Source of the DNA: Tetradesmus obliquus
Lineage: Eukaryota; Chlorophyta; Chlorophyceae; Sphaeropleales; Scenedesmaceae
Assembly: GCA_030272155.1 (NCBI GenBank)
Contig: CP126206.1
Location: forward strand, 2,108,001-2,172,000
DNA length: 64,000 nt
Direction of reading: 5' to 3'
Below are positions 23,648 to 35,788 of this stretch, in pieces. The notes beneath the pieces were generated by a model. It was not told where the DNA came from. It ran no database searches and saw only the letters and a list, made by a program, of their open reading frames with translations. The stretch's first letter is position 1; each line of letters begins with the position of its first letter. The position numbers and the translations under genes are program-made.

Positions 23648-26600
23648 TTAGGCCGCCACTGGCTGCGCCTCCTCCGGCTCGGGCAGGTCCACCCACCTGC
23701 CGTTGTCCTTGATGAGCTGCACCAGCGCATCACACGCCTGCAGCAGCAGCGGCAGCAGCGGCATCAGCATCAGCAGCAGGACAACATCTTTTTCATTTGG
23801 CAGGATGTGACAGTTATAACACACATATAACAATGTTGGTGTTTACGCACCTCCTCCATGGGGAATGCCACGCTGCACCACCTCCTTGCCGGCATACAGG
23901 TTGATCTTGGCGGGTGCTCCACCCACCCAGCCAAAAGATACAGCACCAAAACAAATAACATGTTGTATAACATGTTTCAAATAGTCACGCACCGAGTCCA
24001 TGGGGATGCCGCGCTGCACGACCTCCTTGCCCACATACAGGTCGATCTTGCCAGGTGCCCCGCCCACATAGCCGACAGACACAGTACCAAAAGCAAATAA
24101 CATGTTATATCACATGTTTCAAAAAATGACGCACCGAGTCCATGGGGATGCCGCGCTGCACGACCTCCTTGCCCACATACAGGTCGATCTTGCCGGGTGC
24201 GCCGCCCACATAGCCGAAATCGGCATCAGCCATCTCTCCCGGGCCGTTGACGATGCAGCCCATGACCGCAATTGCCACACCTGCATATGGCAAAATCAGA
24301 GCAAAGTCTTAGGGATTTCGCAGAACAACGGGCAATGGGGTGCGGCAGGCAATGTGGGCGCCAGACATCTCTCCCGGGCCGGTGACGATGCAGCCAATGA
24401 CTGCAATTGCCACGCCTGCATATGCGAGAATTACTGCAAAAACAGGTGAGGAATAAGGCGAAAGACAGGGCAGTACGGAGGCGCAGCAGGCAATGTGGGC
24501 GTCGGCCATCTCTCCTGGGCCATTGACAATGCAGCCCATGACTGCGATTGCCACGTCTGCAGCGCGTGGATATAATAGCAACCGCAGCGTTCAAGGTCAA
24601 CGATGAGCAGCAAGGGATGCGCGCAGCAGGCGCGCCCACAACATGATCGTGACCGAAGGCAGCAGCAATATGCAGCGATTGACCGGCAATGTGTGGTTCA
24701 CACTGCCGTTCTGGAGCGTTGCTTTTAAGAATTCATGAAGCAACTCCAGCCCCTCCCCCGCACCTGGCAGGTGCCCAATTTCTGCCTGAACTGCTCCGTG
24801 ACCTCCTGCAGGTCGCAACTCTTGATCTACTGCTGAAACCTGATTTAAAATCGCATTATCATTCACTCGATACACATTCTTTCGAGCCCGCCGCACCTGG
24901 CAGGTGCCCGGTTTTCTGCCTGATCTGCTCGGTGACCTCCTGCAGGTCGAACAGCGTACGCCCGCAGCTGGGGCAGCTCACGTACTCCGTCTTCACGTTG
25001 CGCATGCGAGAGCCCTGCAACCAAAAGAACGGACAGCAACACAAGAACTTAGCATTGGTGTTGCAGCTATGCAGTGGCCGCAGCTGGGGCAGCTCACGTA
25101 CTCCGTCTTCACGTTGCGCATGCGAGAGCCCTGCAACCAGATGAAGTGGATATAGGCCGCATTATGCAATGATGTATGTGTTGTTTTGGCACATGAATGC
25201 AGTGGGAGCAGCTGCGACAGCTCACGCACGACGCCTGACTCCTAGGAGCGCTGAAAACAGGGCAACTTCTGTGGCACTGAACTGTGCTGACCCAATTCAA
25301 AGACATTTGTCAGATGCTCAACATACAATTATTGACACGAGCAACCCCCAAACCAAAACCGCACCTGCAGCAGACCAAAGCTGGTGGTGTGCAGGAAGTC
25401 CAGGTCCTCACCCTCAGCCTCAATCATGGCGCCGTCACCAAGGCCGTCAACAACTCTTCAACCATCAGATATAACACAATGGTTGAACCCAAAACCCTAG
25501 GCCACAATCTTCAAACCCTAAACCGCACGCACCTGCAGCAGACCAAAGCTGGTGGTGTGCAGGAAGTCCAGGTCCTCACCCTCAGCCTCAATCATGGCGC
25601 CGTCACCAAGGCCGTCAACAACTCTTCAACCATCAGATATAACACAATGGTTGAACCCAAAACCCTAGGCCACAATCTTCAAACCCTAAACCGCACGCAC
25701 CTGCAGCAGGCCGAAGCTGGTGGTGCGCAGGAAGTCCAGGTCCTCGCCCTCAGCCTCAATCATGGCACCATCGCCCAGGCCCTCTGCAACCCCCCAAAAC
25801 CCATAAACCCCGAGACAAATGTTACACCACAAACCCTGCCATCGAAGTCCTAAAACCCTAAACCACACACACCTGCAGCAGGCCGAAGCTGGTGGTGCGC
25901 AGGAAGTCCAGGTCCTCGCCCTCAGCCTCAATCATGGCACCATCGCCCAGGCCCTCTGCAACCCCCCAAAACCCATAAACCCCGAGACAAATGTTACACC
26001 ACAAACCCTGCCATCGAAGTCCTAAAACCCTAAACCACACACACCTGCAGCAGGCCGAAGCTGGTGGTGCGCAGGAAGTCCAGGTCCTCGCCCTCAGCCT
26101 CAATCATGGCGCCATCACCCAGGCCATCAACCAGCAGGCCGCCCACCCAGCTGCCGGTCTTGATGACCACCTCGTCCCTGCAAACATGACAATATTGCAT
26201 GTTACTAATTTTAAAATGCGACATGTAGTTGGCAGGTGGTGGCTGGGCACAGCACCATCACCCAGCCTGTCAACCAGCAGCCCGCCAACCCAGCTGCCGG
26301 TTTTGATGACCACCTCGTCCCTGCAAAAGTAACACATGAGTGACATGGTGTGACATGTTGTCTGCCTCTGTCTAACATCAAAGCGTGACACGTGACGGCT
26401 GCGTTCCGACTGCAAACAGCTGTTGCAGGCTGCCAGGTGCAGTACTGGCAGCTCCCCGCCGGCCCGCTAGACGGGGTCGATCCCTACAAACACCACCCTA
26501 CAGCCTGTACGTTTTCATAACCTAACCCACCTGTGTGTGCCTGCTGCGAAGCGGATGTGGTGCAGCACTGGAATCTCGCTGCCTGCCCGCTTGATGGCGT

Positions 26601-27154
26601 CAAACACGCGCCTGCTGCTGTGCACACGCGACACGCCATCCTGCGAAAACAACAGCAGCAAGGCACAGTACAGCAGCAGAGAGGCAGCAGCATGTTACAT
26701 ACAACTCTAGGTCTAGGGTTAAGTTACGAATGTGTCCTGCAACATCCCGCACAGCATCTTGCAAGACCTGTAACAGGTGGGATTATAGTTGCTCAATAGG
26801 TGAGATAGTGAAAGGTGGAATGATGGTTGTGTTTGGACTCACCGGTGTGTCCAGCAGCGCCACCACCGCGTCAACGCTCTTGATGGCTGCCAGCTGCTCG
26901 TCACCCGTCTTGGAATACGCGTGCCTGGTCAGCAGCACCGCTGTCCAGCTTGCTGCAGCTACATGCAGTCAATCTTCATACATCTCGCACTATGCTGCAG
27001 TTATAGGTTTAGGGGTTTCAAGGTTCGACTCACCGGTGTGTCCAGCAGCGCCACCACAGCATCCACGCTCTTGATGGCTGCCAGCTGATCATCACTCTCA
27101 GTGCCGTTGAGTGACAGCGTCAGGCGGGACGCGCCAGCAGGGGCCTTGCCGCCT

Positions 27155-27214
<60 letters not shown>

Positions 27215-30200
27215 GCAGCAGAAGAACATTACCGCGGGCGCTTCAAAGGCAAACAAAGTGCTGTTTTGCATGCAAATCGACTGATGGGAAGCGCTGCTTG
27301 GCATGTTGCGACATCTGGTGCCGTGGCTGCTACTGCCGCATGTGTGCACCACACAATGCATGACTACTGTTGCCCATGTATTACGCTAAAAACCCCAAGC
27401 TATCAACCCTCAAGCTGTATAAGTAAGCAACACCCACCTGCTGCCAGCGCCTCAGCCAGGGTCATGACTGCCACTGCGCCAGGCAGCGGGTTGGCTGCCA
27501 GTGCTGCTGCACATGCCAGGCAAGCTCCTAAAACCCCAGGCATTGATAAAGCCTAAAACCTACCTGCTGCCAGCGCCTCAGGCAGGGTCATGACTGCCAC
27601 TGCGCCAGGCAGCGGGTTGGCCGCCAGTGCTGCTGCAGGGGCCAGGCAAGCTCCTAAAACCCCAGGCCTTCATAACACCTAAAGCCTAAAACCCACCTGC
27701 TGCCAGCGCCTCAGCCAGGCTCATCACTGCCACTGCGCCAGGCAGCAATCTTGCTGCCAGTGCTGCTGCAGAGGCCAGGCAAGATCCTAACACCCCAGGC
27801 CTTCATAAAACCTCAAGCCTAAAACAAGTGCTGCTGCAGGGGCCTGGTAACACCCTAAACCCGCAGACTGTTTACAACTCAAACCCTAAACCCACCTGCT
27901 GCCAGCGCCTCAGCCAGGGTCATAACTGCAACTGCCCCAGGCAGCGGGTTGGCTGCCAGTGCTGCTGCAGGTGCCAGCACGTGCACGCCGACCTCCTGCA
28001 GGCGCCTCAGGGCGCGCCTGGCCTCAGCATCCGACTCAGCAGGCAGCTGCAGCAGCAAAGGAAAAAAGGAAGAAGCAGGGGGGTCAGGCTTTGCTCAGCA
28101 GCAAGCAGGGGGCTGTTGAACGCCGACCTCCTGCAGGCGCCTCAGCGCACGCCTGGCCTCAGCATCCGACTCGGCAGGCAGCTGCAGCGGCAAAAGAAGA
28201 CAGGCAAAAGCAGAGGGTTTGATGTTTGTTCAGCAGTGGGCAGGGGGCCGTGCACGCCAACCTCCTGCAGGCGCCTCAGCGCACGCCTGGCCTCAGCATC
28301 CGACTCAGCAGGCAACTGCAGCGGCAGCAAAAAAGGAAGAAGCAGAGGAGTTAGGCATTTGTTCAGCAGTCGGCAGGGGGTGGCGTGCACGCCAACCTCC
28401 TGCAGGCGCCTCAGGGCGCGCCTGGCCTCAGCGTCCTCAACTCGGCAGGCAGCTGCAGGCGCAGTGGCATGACAAACGGGGCAGTGGATGCAGTGACATA
28501 ACACTCAAAGTAACACTCAAAGTAACATATAACATGCCCACCTGGCGCATGAAGATGCTGTCAGATGTGGCGATGTCCTTGAAGGGCATGCCCACCACCA
28601 GCTTGGCGCCCAGCTTGCGGTACAGCGCCTCAGGCTGCTTCAAATCAGCCAGGCTCACTGCACTGAACACGGTGCCGTCCCTGCAACATAAAGCATACAG
28701 ACATACGGCTTTGAGCTTGTGTGTAACAGTATGTGACCAGCTTGCGGTACAGCGCCTTAGGCTGCTGCAAGTCGGCCAGGCTCACTGCACTGAACACGGT
28801 GCCGTCCCTGCAGCATGAAACAGCAGATCGGGACCAAAACAGGCGTGCTTGTCAATATGCAATCTAGCAGTGTTCTTACGGTTGTTCCAGGTCAGCCAGG
28901 TGCACACAGAACTGTCCCTGTACAGCGGAGCACTGATTCTCTGGCAAACTGCTGCTGCTGCTGACCAAATACAAGACAAAACCAAGTTTCTTCAAGCCTA
29001 TGTTCCAATATGTCTTTTCTTCCAGGTCATTTCCCCTCACGCTTCTCCAGCAGCACACTGCTGCTGCAAGTCGAACATGATAAATAACAGCCAAACATAA
29101 CACATTTTCATATTTACCTGTGCACCAGCGGCCGGAAGTCCAGCTCGTCGCCCTTGCGCTGCTCAGGCAGCACACCCACACACCTGTGGCTGATGCTGCT
29201 GACGTTACAACATAGAAGTAACATGTTATATGACAACCGCCCACCTGTGCAGCAGCAGCCGGAAGTCCAGCTCGTTTTCCTCGCGCTGCTCCGGCAGCAC
29301 ACTGCAGCAGCTGCTGCCATTCGATAACAAAAAAAATTGACATTGTTCAAAATCACCTGTGCAGCAGCGGCCGGAAGTCCAGCTCGTCACCCTCGCGCTG
29401 CTCCGGCAGCACGCCCACGCGCCTGCTGAAGGTGTGCGTGTCGCGCGTGGTCTCACTGAACTCGGGCACACCCCAACCCTGCAGCAGAACAAGGAAGTAC
29501 ATGGACATTGAGCATGATGTTGAGGTGTTTGTTTGTGTTGTGTCCTGCTGAAGGTGTGCGTGTCGCGCGTGGTCTCGCTGAAGTTGGGGACACCCCAGCC
29601 CTGCAGCAAAGAAAATAAAGGAAACAAACGGATCTGGAACAAGGTGTTGATGTTAGGGTGTGCTCCCAGTTTGTTGCGACCTGTTGAAGGTGTGCGCGTG
29701 TCACGCGTGGTTTGGCTGAAACGAGGACACCCCAGCCCTGCAGAAACGTCAAAAACATTGTATGAATGCCTTGAAATAAGCATGGAGCAGCACTGTCGCA
29801 TCAGTCTTGCATGTGTACTGCGCACCTCGCTGCAGGCGGTCTCTCCCAGGCTCGCCAGGCGCTTGCAGGGGTCCATCTCATACTCGGGGTCCTCTGTGAG
29901 TGACACGCGGATGGTGTCACCCAGGCCGTCCATGAGCAGCGAGCCAATGCCGATGGCAGACTTCATGCGGCCGTCCTCACCCTCTCCGGCCTCTGCGGTA
30001 ATAGAAATCCAGAGAAAACAAATGAGAGGTGTGATTAGACACCAGCAGAAGGTGGATGAGCCGCAGCAGCAGTTGTCCAAGTACCAATCGACCAAAGTCA
30101 ATGTAGATAGTCAAGGACCACCACCCACATGTCACGCCCAGGTGCAGCGGGTAGTCCCAGCCACGCTTGTACTGCTCCTCAGCCAGCAGGCAGTACGCCT

Positions 30201-33200
30201 GCACCACGACCAGAAGTGCCGCCCCAAAAAATAACAAGAAACGAAACAACATGCAAAACCACTTGTCACGCCCAGGTGCAGTGGGTAGTCCCAGCCGCGC
30301 TTGTACTGCTCCTCAGCCAGCAGGCGGTGCGCCTGCACCGTGACCAAAAGTCACGCCACACACAAAAAAAGTAACAACATTCAAACCCACCTGTCACGCC
30401 CAGGTGCAGCGGGTAGTCCCAGCCGCGCTTGTACTGCTCCTCAGCCAGCAGGCGGTACGCCTGCACCATCACCAGCGGGTTGCTTGCCTTCATGCTGAAC
30501 ACAAAGTTGTGGTAGTCGTGCTTGCGGCAGATGTCTGCGAACTCGAATGCAGACTCCACCATACCCCTGCGGCAGCAGCAGCAGCAGCCAAATCAGTGTA
30601 TAATAATCAATTACACGTTTTGCTAGCAAGAGATGGTACCTAGAAAGGCAGCCACTCCCAAACCACCTCAGGTGGTTCCTGACCAGACGGGGCAATCCCA
30701 CAAGCCAGGGCCAGATACGGCCAGAACCTTCAAACACAGAAGAATAAGCAGGTCTCTCAATCGCTGATGGCCCTGAGCTGGAACACCGCGTCAGTGCACT
30801 CCCGTGTTGGATGAATCCTTCCACAAGGGCACTGCCAACCCACACCAGCAATCATGAATGGCTCATTTGATGCCGGGTACATCTGCTGTAGGCGCTGCTG
30901 TTATGCACTTGATAAATAATTCCATCAACATCATGCTGAGGTAAGCTGTGTTGCCGTAGACCTCACGATGAGCATATTCGCTGCAACGATGCTCTGCTTT
31001 TGCAGCTGATGCAAAGCGGCATCACAGCATGCAAAAGCAACTGCACGCAGACGCACTTGGGGGTGTCTCCGTAGACGATGACACAACTCAAGCATACTTG
31101 GGCGTCGCTGCGCCAGTTGAACGTACGCATGTAGCTGCAGCACATCATGCAATCATTTGAGTGCAGCACACCTAAAACTACAAACAAACATGGCAAAACA
31201 TGAAACCAGGCGCACTTGGGGGTGTCTCCGTAGAAGCTGAGGATGCGTGCGCTGAGTGAGCCGTGGTTGGTGCCGATGCGCATGGCACGGCCCAGCTCCT
31301 TGCACTTGAGCACCTGCAACAGCAGCAGCAGCAGCAGGATCAGCACAATTGCAGCAATTCACAACACACTGCACCGGTCACACTCTGCAGCACTCAAACT
31401 GCAAACTTCGGGCTAAGGGTCAACACTGCTGTTCGCACTCTTCAAAATTCACACCACCCACTTCGCACTGTGAAGTTCACACACTCAGCAGAGGTGTGAA
31501 CACCTCCTCGATGTGTGCGCGCTCCGCCTCAAACTGCGCTGGGTCGTCATAAATTACCTCCTCAAAGTTCACACTACCTCGAAATTCACACTGCACACTG
31601 CAAAGTTCACACCCCAGTTCGCACTCACCAGGGGTGTGAACACCTCCTCAATGTGTGCGCGCTCCGCCTCAAACTCAGCGGGATCGTCGTAGTTGATCTC
31701 CTCAAAGGTCTTGCGCCCGTCAGCAAAGTTGCCAGGGTTGATGCGGATCTGCAGCAGCAGCAGCAGCATCAGCAGTAGCAGCAGCAGCAGCAGCGGCAGC
31801 AGCAGCGGCAAGAGCAAGGTCAGGCAGCCGGCTCCAAGCCAGGGGTGCTATGGCTGTGCTGGCGGGCTCAGCACCAGCAGCCTGCTACTGCCAAAGCTGC
31901 ACCAACAGCTGGAAGTGATGGGACACTGCAAGATCCGGCGCACCCCGCAAAAATATCCTCTGCTGGTACAGGTCTGCGAGGAGTTGTTCCCGACAACTTC
32001 ACGCAGCAGCTGCTCAATCGTTTAGCAGGGACAGCAGGCGGGCACATCATTCCTGGCATTGCTGTACATCTGACAATATGACAACATGACATGATATCAG
32101 TTGTGAAAACGTAACAAAACAACAGCCCACCTTCTCAAAGGCCTCAGCCACCATCATGGCCACTGCAGGCTGGAAGTGGATGTCAGCCACCAGGGGGACA
32201 TCGTAGCTGCGGCAGCAGCAGCAGCAGCAGCGGCGGTGGCAGCAGCAGGGTGTCAGCTGATGACGGCAACCCCAACAACAGTGCAGCTGGCAGGAGCCGC
32301 TTTGCTGCGGTGGCGGCTGCTGCGCTACAGACAACATTGCTGCAGTTGCGACTGAACTGTGCTGTGCGGCAGCTTGCAACAGGACAGCAACTTGCTGCGG
32401 ACGCAGCTGCTGCTCGTGACAGCGCTACTGCAGGACTCCTGCAGTTGTGACATGCAACGCTCACCCGTCCTTGAACAGCTGCTCCCTGATCTTCATGCAT
32501 GCCTCCGCCTCCTTCCTGCCCTGCACCGTGATGCGCACAATGTCTGCGCCAGCATCAGCGCACTTCTTCACCTGCAGGGCAAAGGACAAAGCACGGCAGC
32601 ATGAAAGGCGTGAGATTCACATGATGACATGGCCTGATGCGCACAATGTCTGCGCCAGCATCAGCGCACTTCTTCACCTGCAGGGCAAAGGACAAAGCAC
32701 GGCAGCATGAAAGGCGTGAGATTCACATGATGACATGGCCTGATGCGCACAATGTCTGCGCCAGCATCAGCGCACTTCTTCACCTGCAGGGCAAAGGACA
32801 AAGCACGGCAGCATGAAAGGCGTGAGATTCACATGATGACATGGCCTGATGCGCACAATGTCTGCGCCAGCATCAGCGCACTTCTTCACCTGCAGGGCAA
32901 AGGACAAAGCACGGCAGCATGAAAGGCGTGAGATTCACATGATGACATGGCCTGATGCGCACAATGTCTGCGCCTGCATCAGCGCACTCCTTCACCTGCG
33001 ACACACAATGGCAAGCGTGCAAAGATACGGTTGTTATTCACATGATGACATGTCCCTGCACCGTACCGCGCACAATGTCTGCGCCCGCATCAGCACACTT
33101 CTTCACCTGCAAGACACAAAACATTGACACAGGTCTTTATTTTACAGTTGATTTGATACCAGCAGCACCAACCAGCACCGTCAATGCAAGCATCTGTTTT

Positions 33201-34026
33201 GACCCTGTGCATGCAGCAGCACTGCATGTTCTAGCGAGCACATGCGGGTTACGCAGCTACTACATCCTGTGCGGCTGCTGCTATATACTGCATGCAGCAT
33301 ATAACATGAATTCAGATCATGCGGCAAGTGCAGCTGCTACCACTCTACAATTGCATGCACTGCGCAATCATCAGGCCTCTCTTGCTCAGGCCTTGTGCAC
33401 AGCCAGGACAAAACAGCTCGCTTCCCATTGCCTGATTCCCCGCATGTTGCTGCTCTGCAGCCTGCGTCCTGCATCTGCTGCAGCTGAACCCATAACAAGC
33501 TGGAACACAACGGTTGCTGCTGCTGCTGGGCCCTGTCCTGCAAGCTACAGCAGCGCACCTGAGCCACAGTAGCAGCAACGTCCCTGGTGTCTGTGGTGGT
33601 CATGGTCTGCAGGGCCACCCTGTGCTGGCTGCCAACCTTGACCGGGCCAATCTGCGGTCAAACGTTGACTTGTTAGCATGCTGCAGCACGCTACGCTGCT
33701 GTAGGAGGGTAGCACAGCAGCAGCACCCCCACAGCACTTACTGTGACGGTGCGAGTGGGGCGCCTGCGAGTCTGGTGCACAGACTCGCAATACTTGGGGA
33801 GATCCAGGTCGATGGTGGGAATCATCAGCTCCGTAGCAGCGGCCTGCAGCAGGCGTGGTGAATTATACCGATTCGCGCATGGCACGCACTGCTGTCAGGA
33901 TCCCGCCCAGCGCACCTGCATGGGTGCAGCCAGCCGAGCTCCCTTAATCTGCCTGAATCCATAGAGCTGACGTGAGCCAGCGCCCAGCTGGGCCTGGCCC
34001 CTGCTGCTTGCAACGCTGCGCTGCAT
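23648..34026 (-). CDS. ispG: 4-hydroxy-3-methylbut-2-enyl diphosphate synthase (HDS/GcpE), plastid, 18 exons
   Basis: Minus-strand exons: 34026-33916, 33843-33742, 33651-33559, 32571-32465, 32206-32131, 31748-31629, 31313-31216, 30566-30391, 29992-29826, 29478-29357, 28680-28542, 28046-27896, 27152-27034, 26640-26531, 26177-26045, 25014-24897, 24280-24135, 23737-23648. All junctions are GT-AG and in phase; total 2178 nt, 725 residues, close to plant HDS. The enzyme reduces MEcPP to HMBPP in the plastid MEP pathway. Motifs in order: [109 protein letters not shown], the plant-type insert, [50 protein letters not shown] and the Glu of NGPGE are the 4Fe-4S ligands. The N-terminus ([11 protein letters not shown], Ser/Arg-rich) fits a transit peptide; the exact start is uncertain since the frame stays open upstream. 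Most introns hold exon copies. Confidence 0.93.
23850..24075 (-). repeat. Two downstream copies of the HDS exon ending at 24135
   Basis: The segment [20 protein letters not shown] plus QRGIPMDSV and donor recurs at about 23990-24078 and, more diverged, 23847-23940. Both keep a GTGCGT-type donor but lack the [11 protein letters not shown] part and an evident acceptor. Confidence 0.85.
24355..24570 (-). repeat. Two upstream copies of the start of HDS exon 24280-24135
   Basis: Copies of [20 protein letters not shown] at about 24360-24420 (reads [14 protein letters not shown]) and 24500-24562 keep the CTGCA-G acceptor region but run into intron sequence, not into the FGYVG part. The first carries substitutions in the iron-ligand segment flank. 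Confidence 0.85.
24745..25140 (-). repeat. Copies of the HDS iron-ligand exon 25014-24897
   Basis: A copy of the 5' half ([18 protein letters not shown]) lies at about 25080-25135. A copy of the 3' half (QEVTEQ-RQKxGHLPGAG), decayed, lies at about 24755-24830. Weaker similarity continues to about 25250. Confidence 0.8.
25340..25960 (-). repeat. Tandem copies of the 3' part of HDS exon 26177-26045
   Basis: Four copies of the segment [20 protein letters not shown] plus FGLLQ and donor, with donor boundaries at 25364, 25533, 25701 and 25873; the native one is at 26045. Spacing is 169, 168, 172 and 172 bp. Each unit contains AAACCCTAAACC-type telomere-like sequence. Adjacent copies are almost identical. 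Confidence 0.9.
26240..26330 (-). repeat. Upstream copy of the start of HDS exon 26177-26045
   Basis: [24 protein letters not shown] with its CTGCAG-like acceptor at about 26255-26322, then intron sequence. Confidence 0.8.
26845..26930 (-). repeat. Copy of HDS exon 27152-27034
   Basis: [19 protein letters not shown] with donor recurs at about 26840-26905. Upstream of it the copy diverges (AYSKTGDE). Confidence 0.75.
27155..27212 (-). repeat. (CTG)n run forming an HDS 3' splice site
   Basis: About 19 CAG triplets on the plus strand, (CTG)n in gene orientation. The run ends exactly at the acceptor CAG of the exon starting at 27152. Confidence 0.9.
27430..27840 (-). repeat. Tandem copies of the 3' part of HDS exon 28046-27896
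   Basis: Three copies of the segment [20 protein letters not shown] plus AAG donor at about 27438-27515, 27565-27640 and 27697-27770, with a shorter remnant near 27830. The third has a substitution-rich middle ([13 protein letters not shown]). Confidence 0.85.
28085..28455 (-). repeat. Tandem copies of the 5' part of HDS exon 28046-27896
   Basis: Copies of [26 protein letters not shown] begin near 28186, 28319 and 28452 in gene orientation (133 bp apart), each with a plausible acceptor. The outermost reads [12 protein letters not shown] after a small deletion. Confidence 0.85.
28700..28930 (-). repeat. Copies of the start of HDS exon 28680-28542
   Basis: [15 protein letters not shown] recurs at about 28735-28807 (one base different, KALYRKL) and in degenerate form at about 28880-28920. 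Confidence 0.75.
29115..29745 (-). repeat. Copies flanking HDS exon 29478-29357
   Basis: Downstream: [18 protein letters not shown] (about 29246-29305) and [18 protein letters not shown] (about 29119-29175), each with a GTGGGC or GTAAAT-like donor. Upstream: [17 protein letters not shown] copies at about 29545-29600 and 29685-29742. Confidence 0.85.
30125..30350 (-). repeat. Two downstream copies of HDS exon 30566-30391
   Basis: [20 protein letters not shown] followed by HLGVT recurs at about 30258-30335 and 30130-30205, each with donor-like sequence; the second has ATG-free upstream divergence. Confidence 0.85.
31055..31085 (-). repeat. Short copy of the end of an HDS exon
   Basis: YGDTPK with its GTGCG donor, duplicated from 31216-31245. 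Confidence 0.65.
31490..31560 (-). repeat. Copy of the end of HDS exon 31748-31629
   Basis: [20 protein letters not shown] followed by EEVFTP in the intron downstream of the native exon, with adjacent AGTTCACAC-rich repeats at about 31430-31620. Confidence 0.8.
32637..33110 (-). repeat. 106-bp tandem array of the start of HDS exon 32571-32465
   Basis: ATGCGCACAATGTCTGCGCC recurs at 32531 (native exon), 32637, 32743, 32849 and 32955, exactly 106 bp apart; a diverged unit follows near 33066. Units 2-4 are essentially identical. Each repeats the CTGCAG acceptor and [13 protein letters not shown], then runs into intron with no GT donor at the homologous place. Confidence 0.95.
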
Positions 34027-35788
34027 CTTTGAGGGTGCCAGCAGCTTGATGCAAGCTGGTGCAGAAACGACGACAGCGTGCCAATGTGGTCGTCTACGCC
34101 TTCGAACAGGACAAAGGTGGTGCCAGGCCTTCGTAAAGTGACGATCTGCTTGTTACTAGCGCCCACCAAGCAATTGTCTTGTAATATCGTGCACTTTGTG
34201 ATATATCTTGATTTAACTGCTTGATACGAGCGATTTCTGTCAATGGCTCCAGTAACCCATCAGTATTGCCGACCGGCAGGCAGTGCACAGTAGCAGGACG
34301 TGTCGCGGAGGAATGCTGCGCGATTTGCTTTACAGCCATTTCACTAGGACTATGGTGTGAGGCATTGCTAATCAGAAGGCGCTGTATGGCTGTGCCAGCA
34401 GGTGACAGCACACCAGCTGCTGCAGTGCCTGCTGCCTGCACAGGCCACAATCATCAGGTGGCAGGAGCTACACTGCCTGCAGCTGAGCTTTAAGGCAGCA
34501 AAAAGACTAAATGGTCATTTACGCACGGCTTGCAGCCAATCAGCTGGCCACAGCTACATGTATTACTGCTTGGCATGCCACAGCCCTTCACATTGAAGCT
34601 GCGCAGCCTGCTGCTATCATTGTATGTTCATCCTGCATAGCGGCAGTTGCTGCACTGAGCGTCAACTCGTTGGACTAAATTTGACCAGCAGTCTCTTTAC
34701 CTGTTGTGGGTCACCCCAGGTGCCATGTGCCACGGCATGCCATCACCACACAGGTAAAACTTATGAACTAACTCAATCTGCGCAGCCGGGTGTGACATTA
34801 GAGCTTCCTCTGCTGCCTGCATGCCTTCATGTCTAGAGAAGACTGAAATGCCATGCATGCAGTATCTCAACTGGGCTTCAACTGGGCACAGCACTGCAGT
34901 CTGCTGTACCCCGCTGTGAACAGCCTGCTTTTAGTGCAGCAGCTGTTCTAAGTTTGCTACTGAGTCCAAAAGCACTCCAAAGCACGGCCATGTATTATCC
35001 ACATGCTGCTGTTGACACCCATCCAAGCAGAGCCTGTTTCAAAGCCATGCATGTGCCTGTCCGCCAGGCTGTGCTATCTCCTTGGGCGCTGCTGCAAAGC
35101 CATGCCGGCGCATGAGCGCGCGGCTACTGCAAGCTATGCATGCTTCCCAGCACAGTTGCCACCTGCACTTGCACACATGCAGATGGCAAACCTTTGTGCT
35201 GGCTGATGCACTGCTGGCGAATTGCACAGGAGGTAGCTACAGCCCGCTCAAACAGAGGGAGCACTTGCTTTAGCTATGCAGCTGAAAAGCCTGACTAGCG
35301 CTGTGCTGACCTGTGCATGACTTAGGAGCAGCCTTCAACCCGTTTCCAGTTCAAAGAAACACAAGCAGCACATCCACAACATGAACAAACCAAACTGTCA
35401 GGAGCCAAGTTGGCCCCCTGATAGCTCTCTTCCAGCTTCAAGGAAGTTCCAGCATTCTTCAGACAACGCCAACATTGTGCTGAATCAGAGAGCTGCAGCA
35501 CATGCTCCTGCTGCGCAGGTGGAACACGTGCGCCAAGAACGTGCCCACCCGATAGTAATAGAATGGTTGTTACTGCGACATCACTGCCACCACTGAAAGT
35601 AATAGGAATGATAACTCCTTGCAACGCCACTCGTGCCAGGATGGTCAGCGCACACAGACATGCCAGTGGCATGCATGACAGCTCAGCGGCTGCTGCTGCC
35701 GTCTGCTGCTGCTACTGCGGCCGGCAGCACTGCTTCCTGCCAGAATGGTCAGCGCCGCAACAGCTGCGGCAGCCGGGCAGATGGCAGG
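34027..35788. other. Region between HDS and lycopene cyclase
   Basis: Contains HDS promoter/5' UTR and the 3' UTR of the upstream cyclase gene. The minus-strand complement of TGTAA at 34330-34334 is the only candidate poly(A) signal found for the cyclase. Locally duplicated sequence is seen at about 35050-35220 (GCAAGCTATGCATG / ATGCATGTGCC type) and 34440-34500. No gene recognised. Confidence 0.5.

Noticed and set aside
25340-25960. Separate second HDS gene copy
   Set aside because: Only one exon edge is repeated; no other HDS exon accompanies these copies, so they are intronic fragments.
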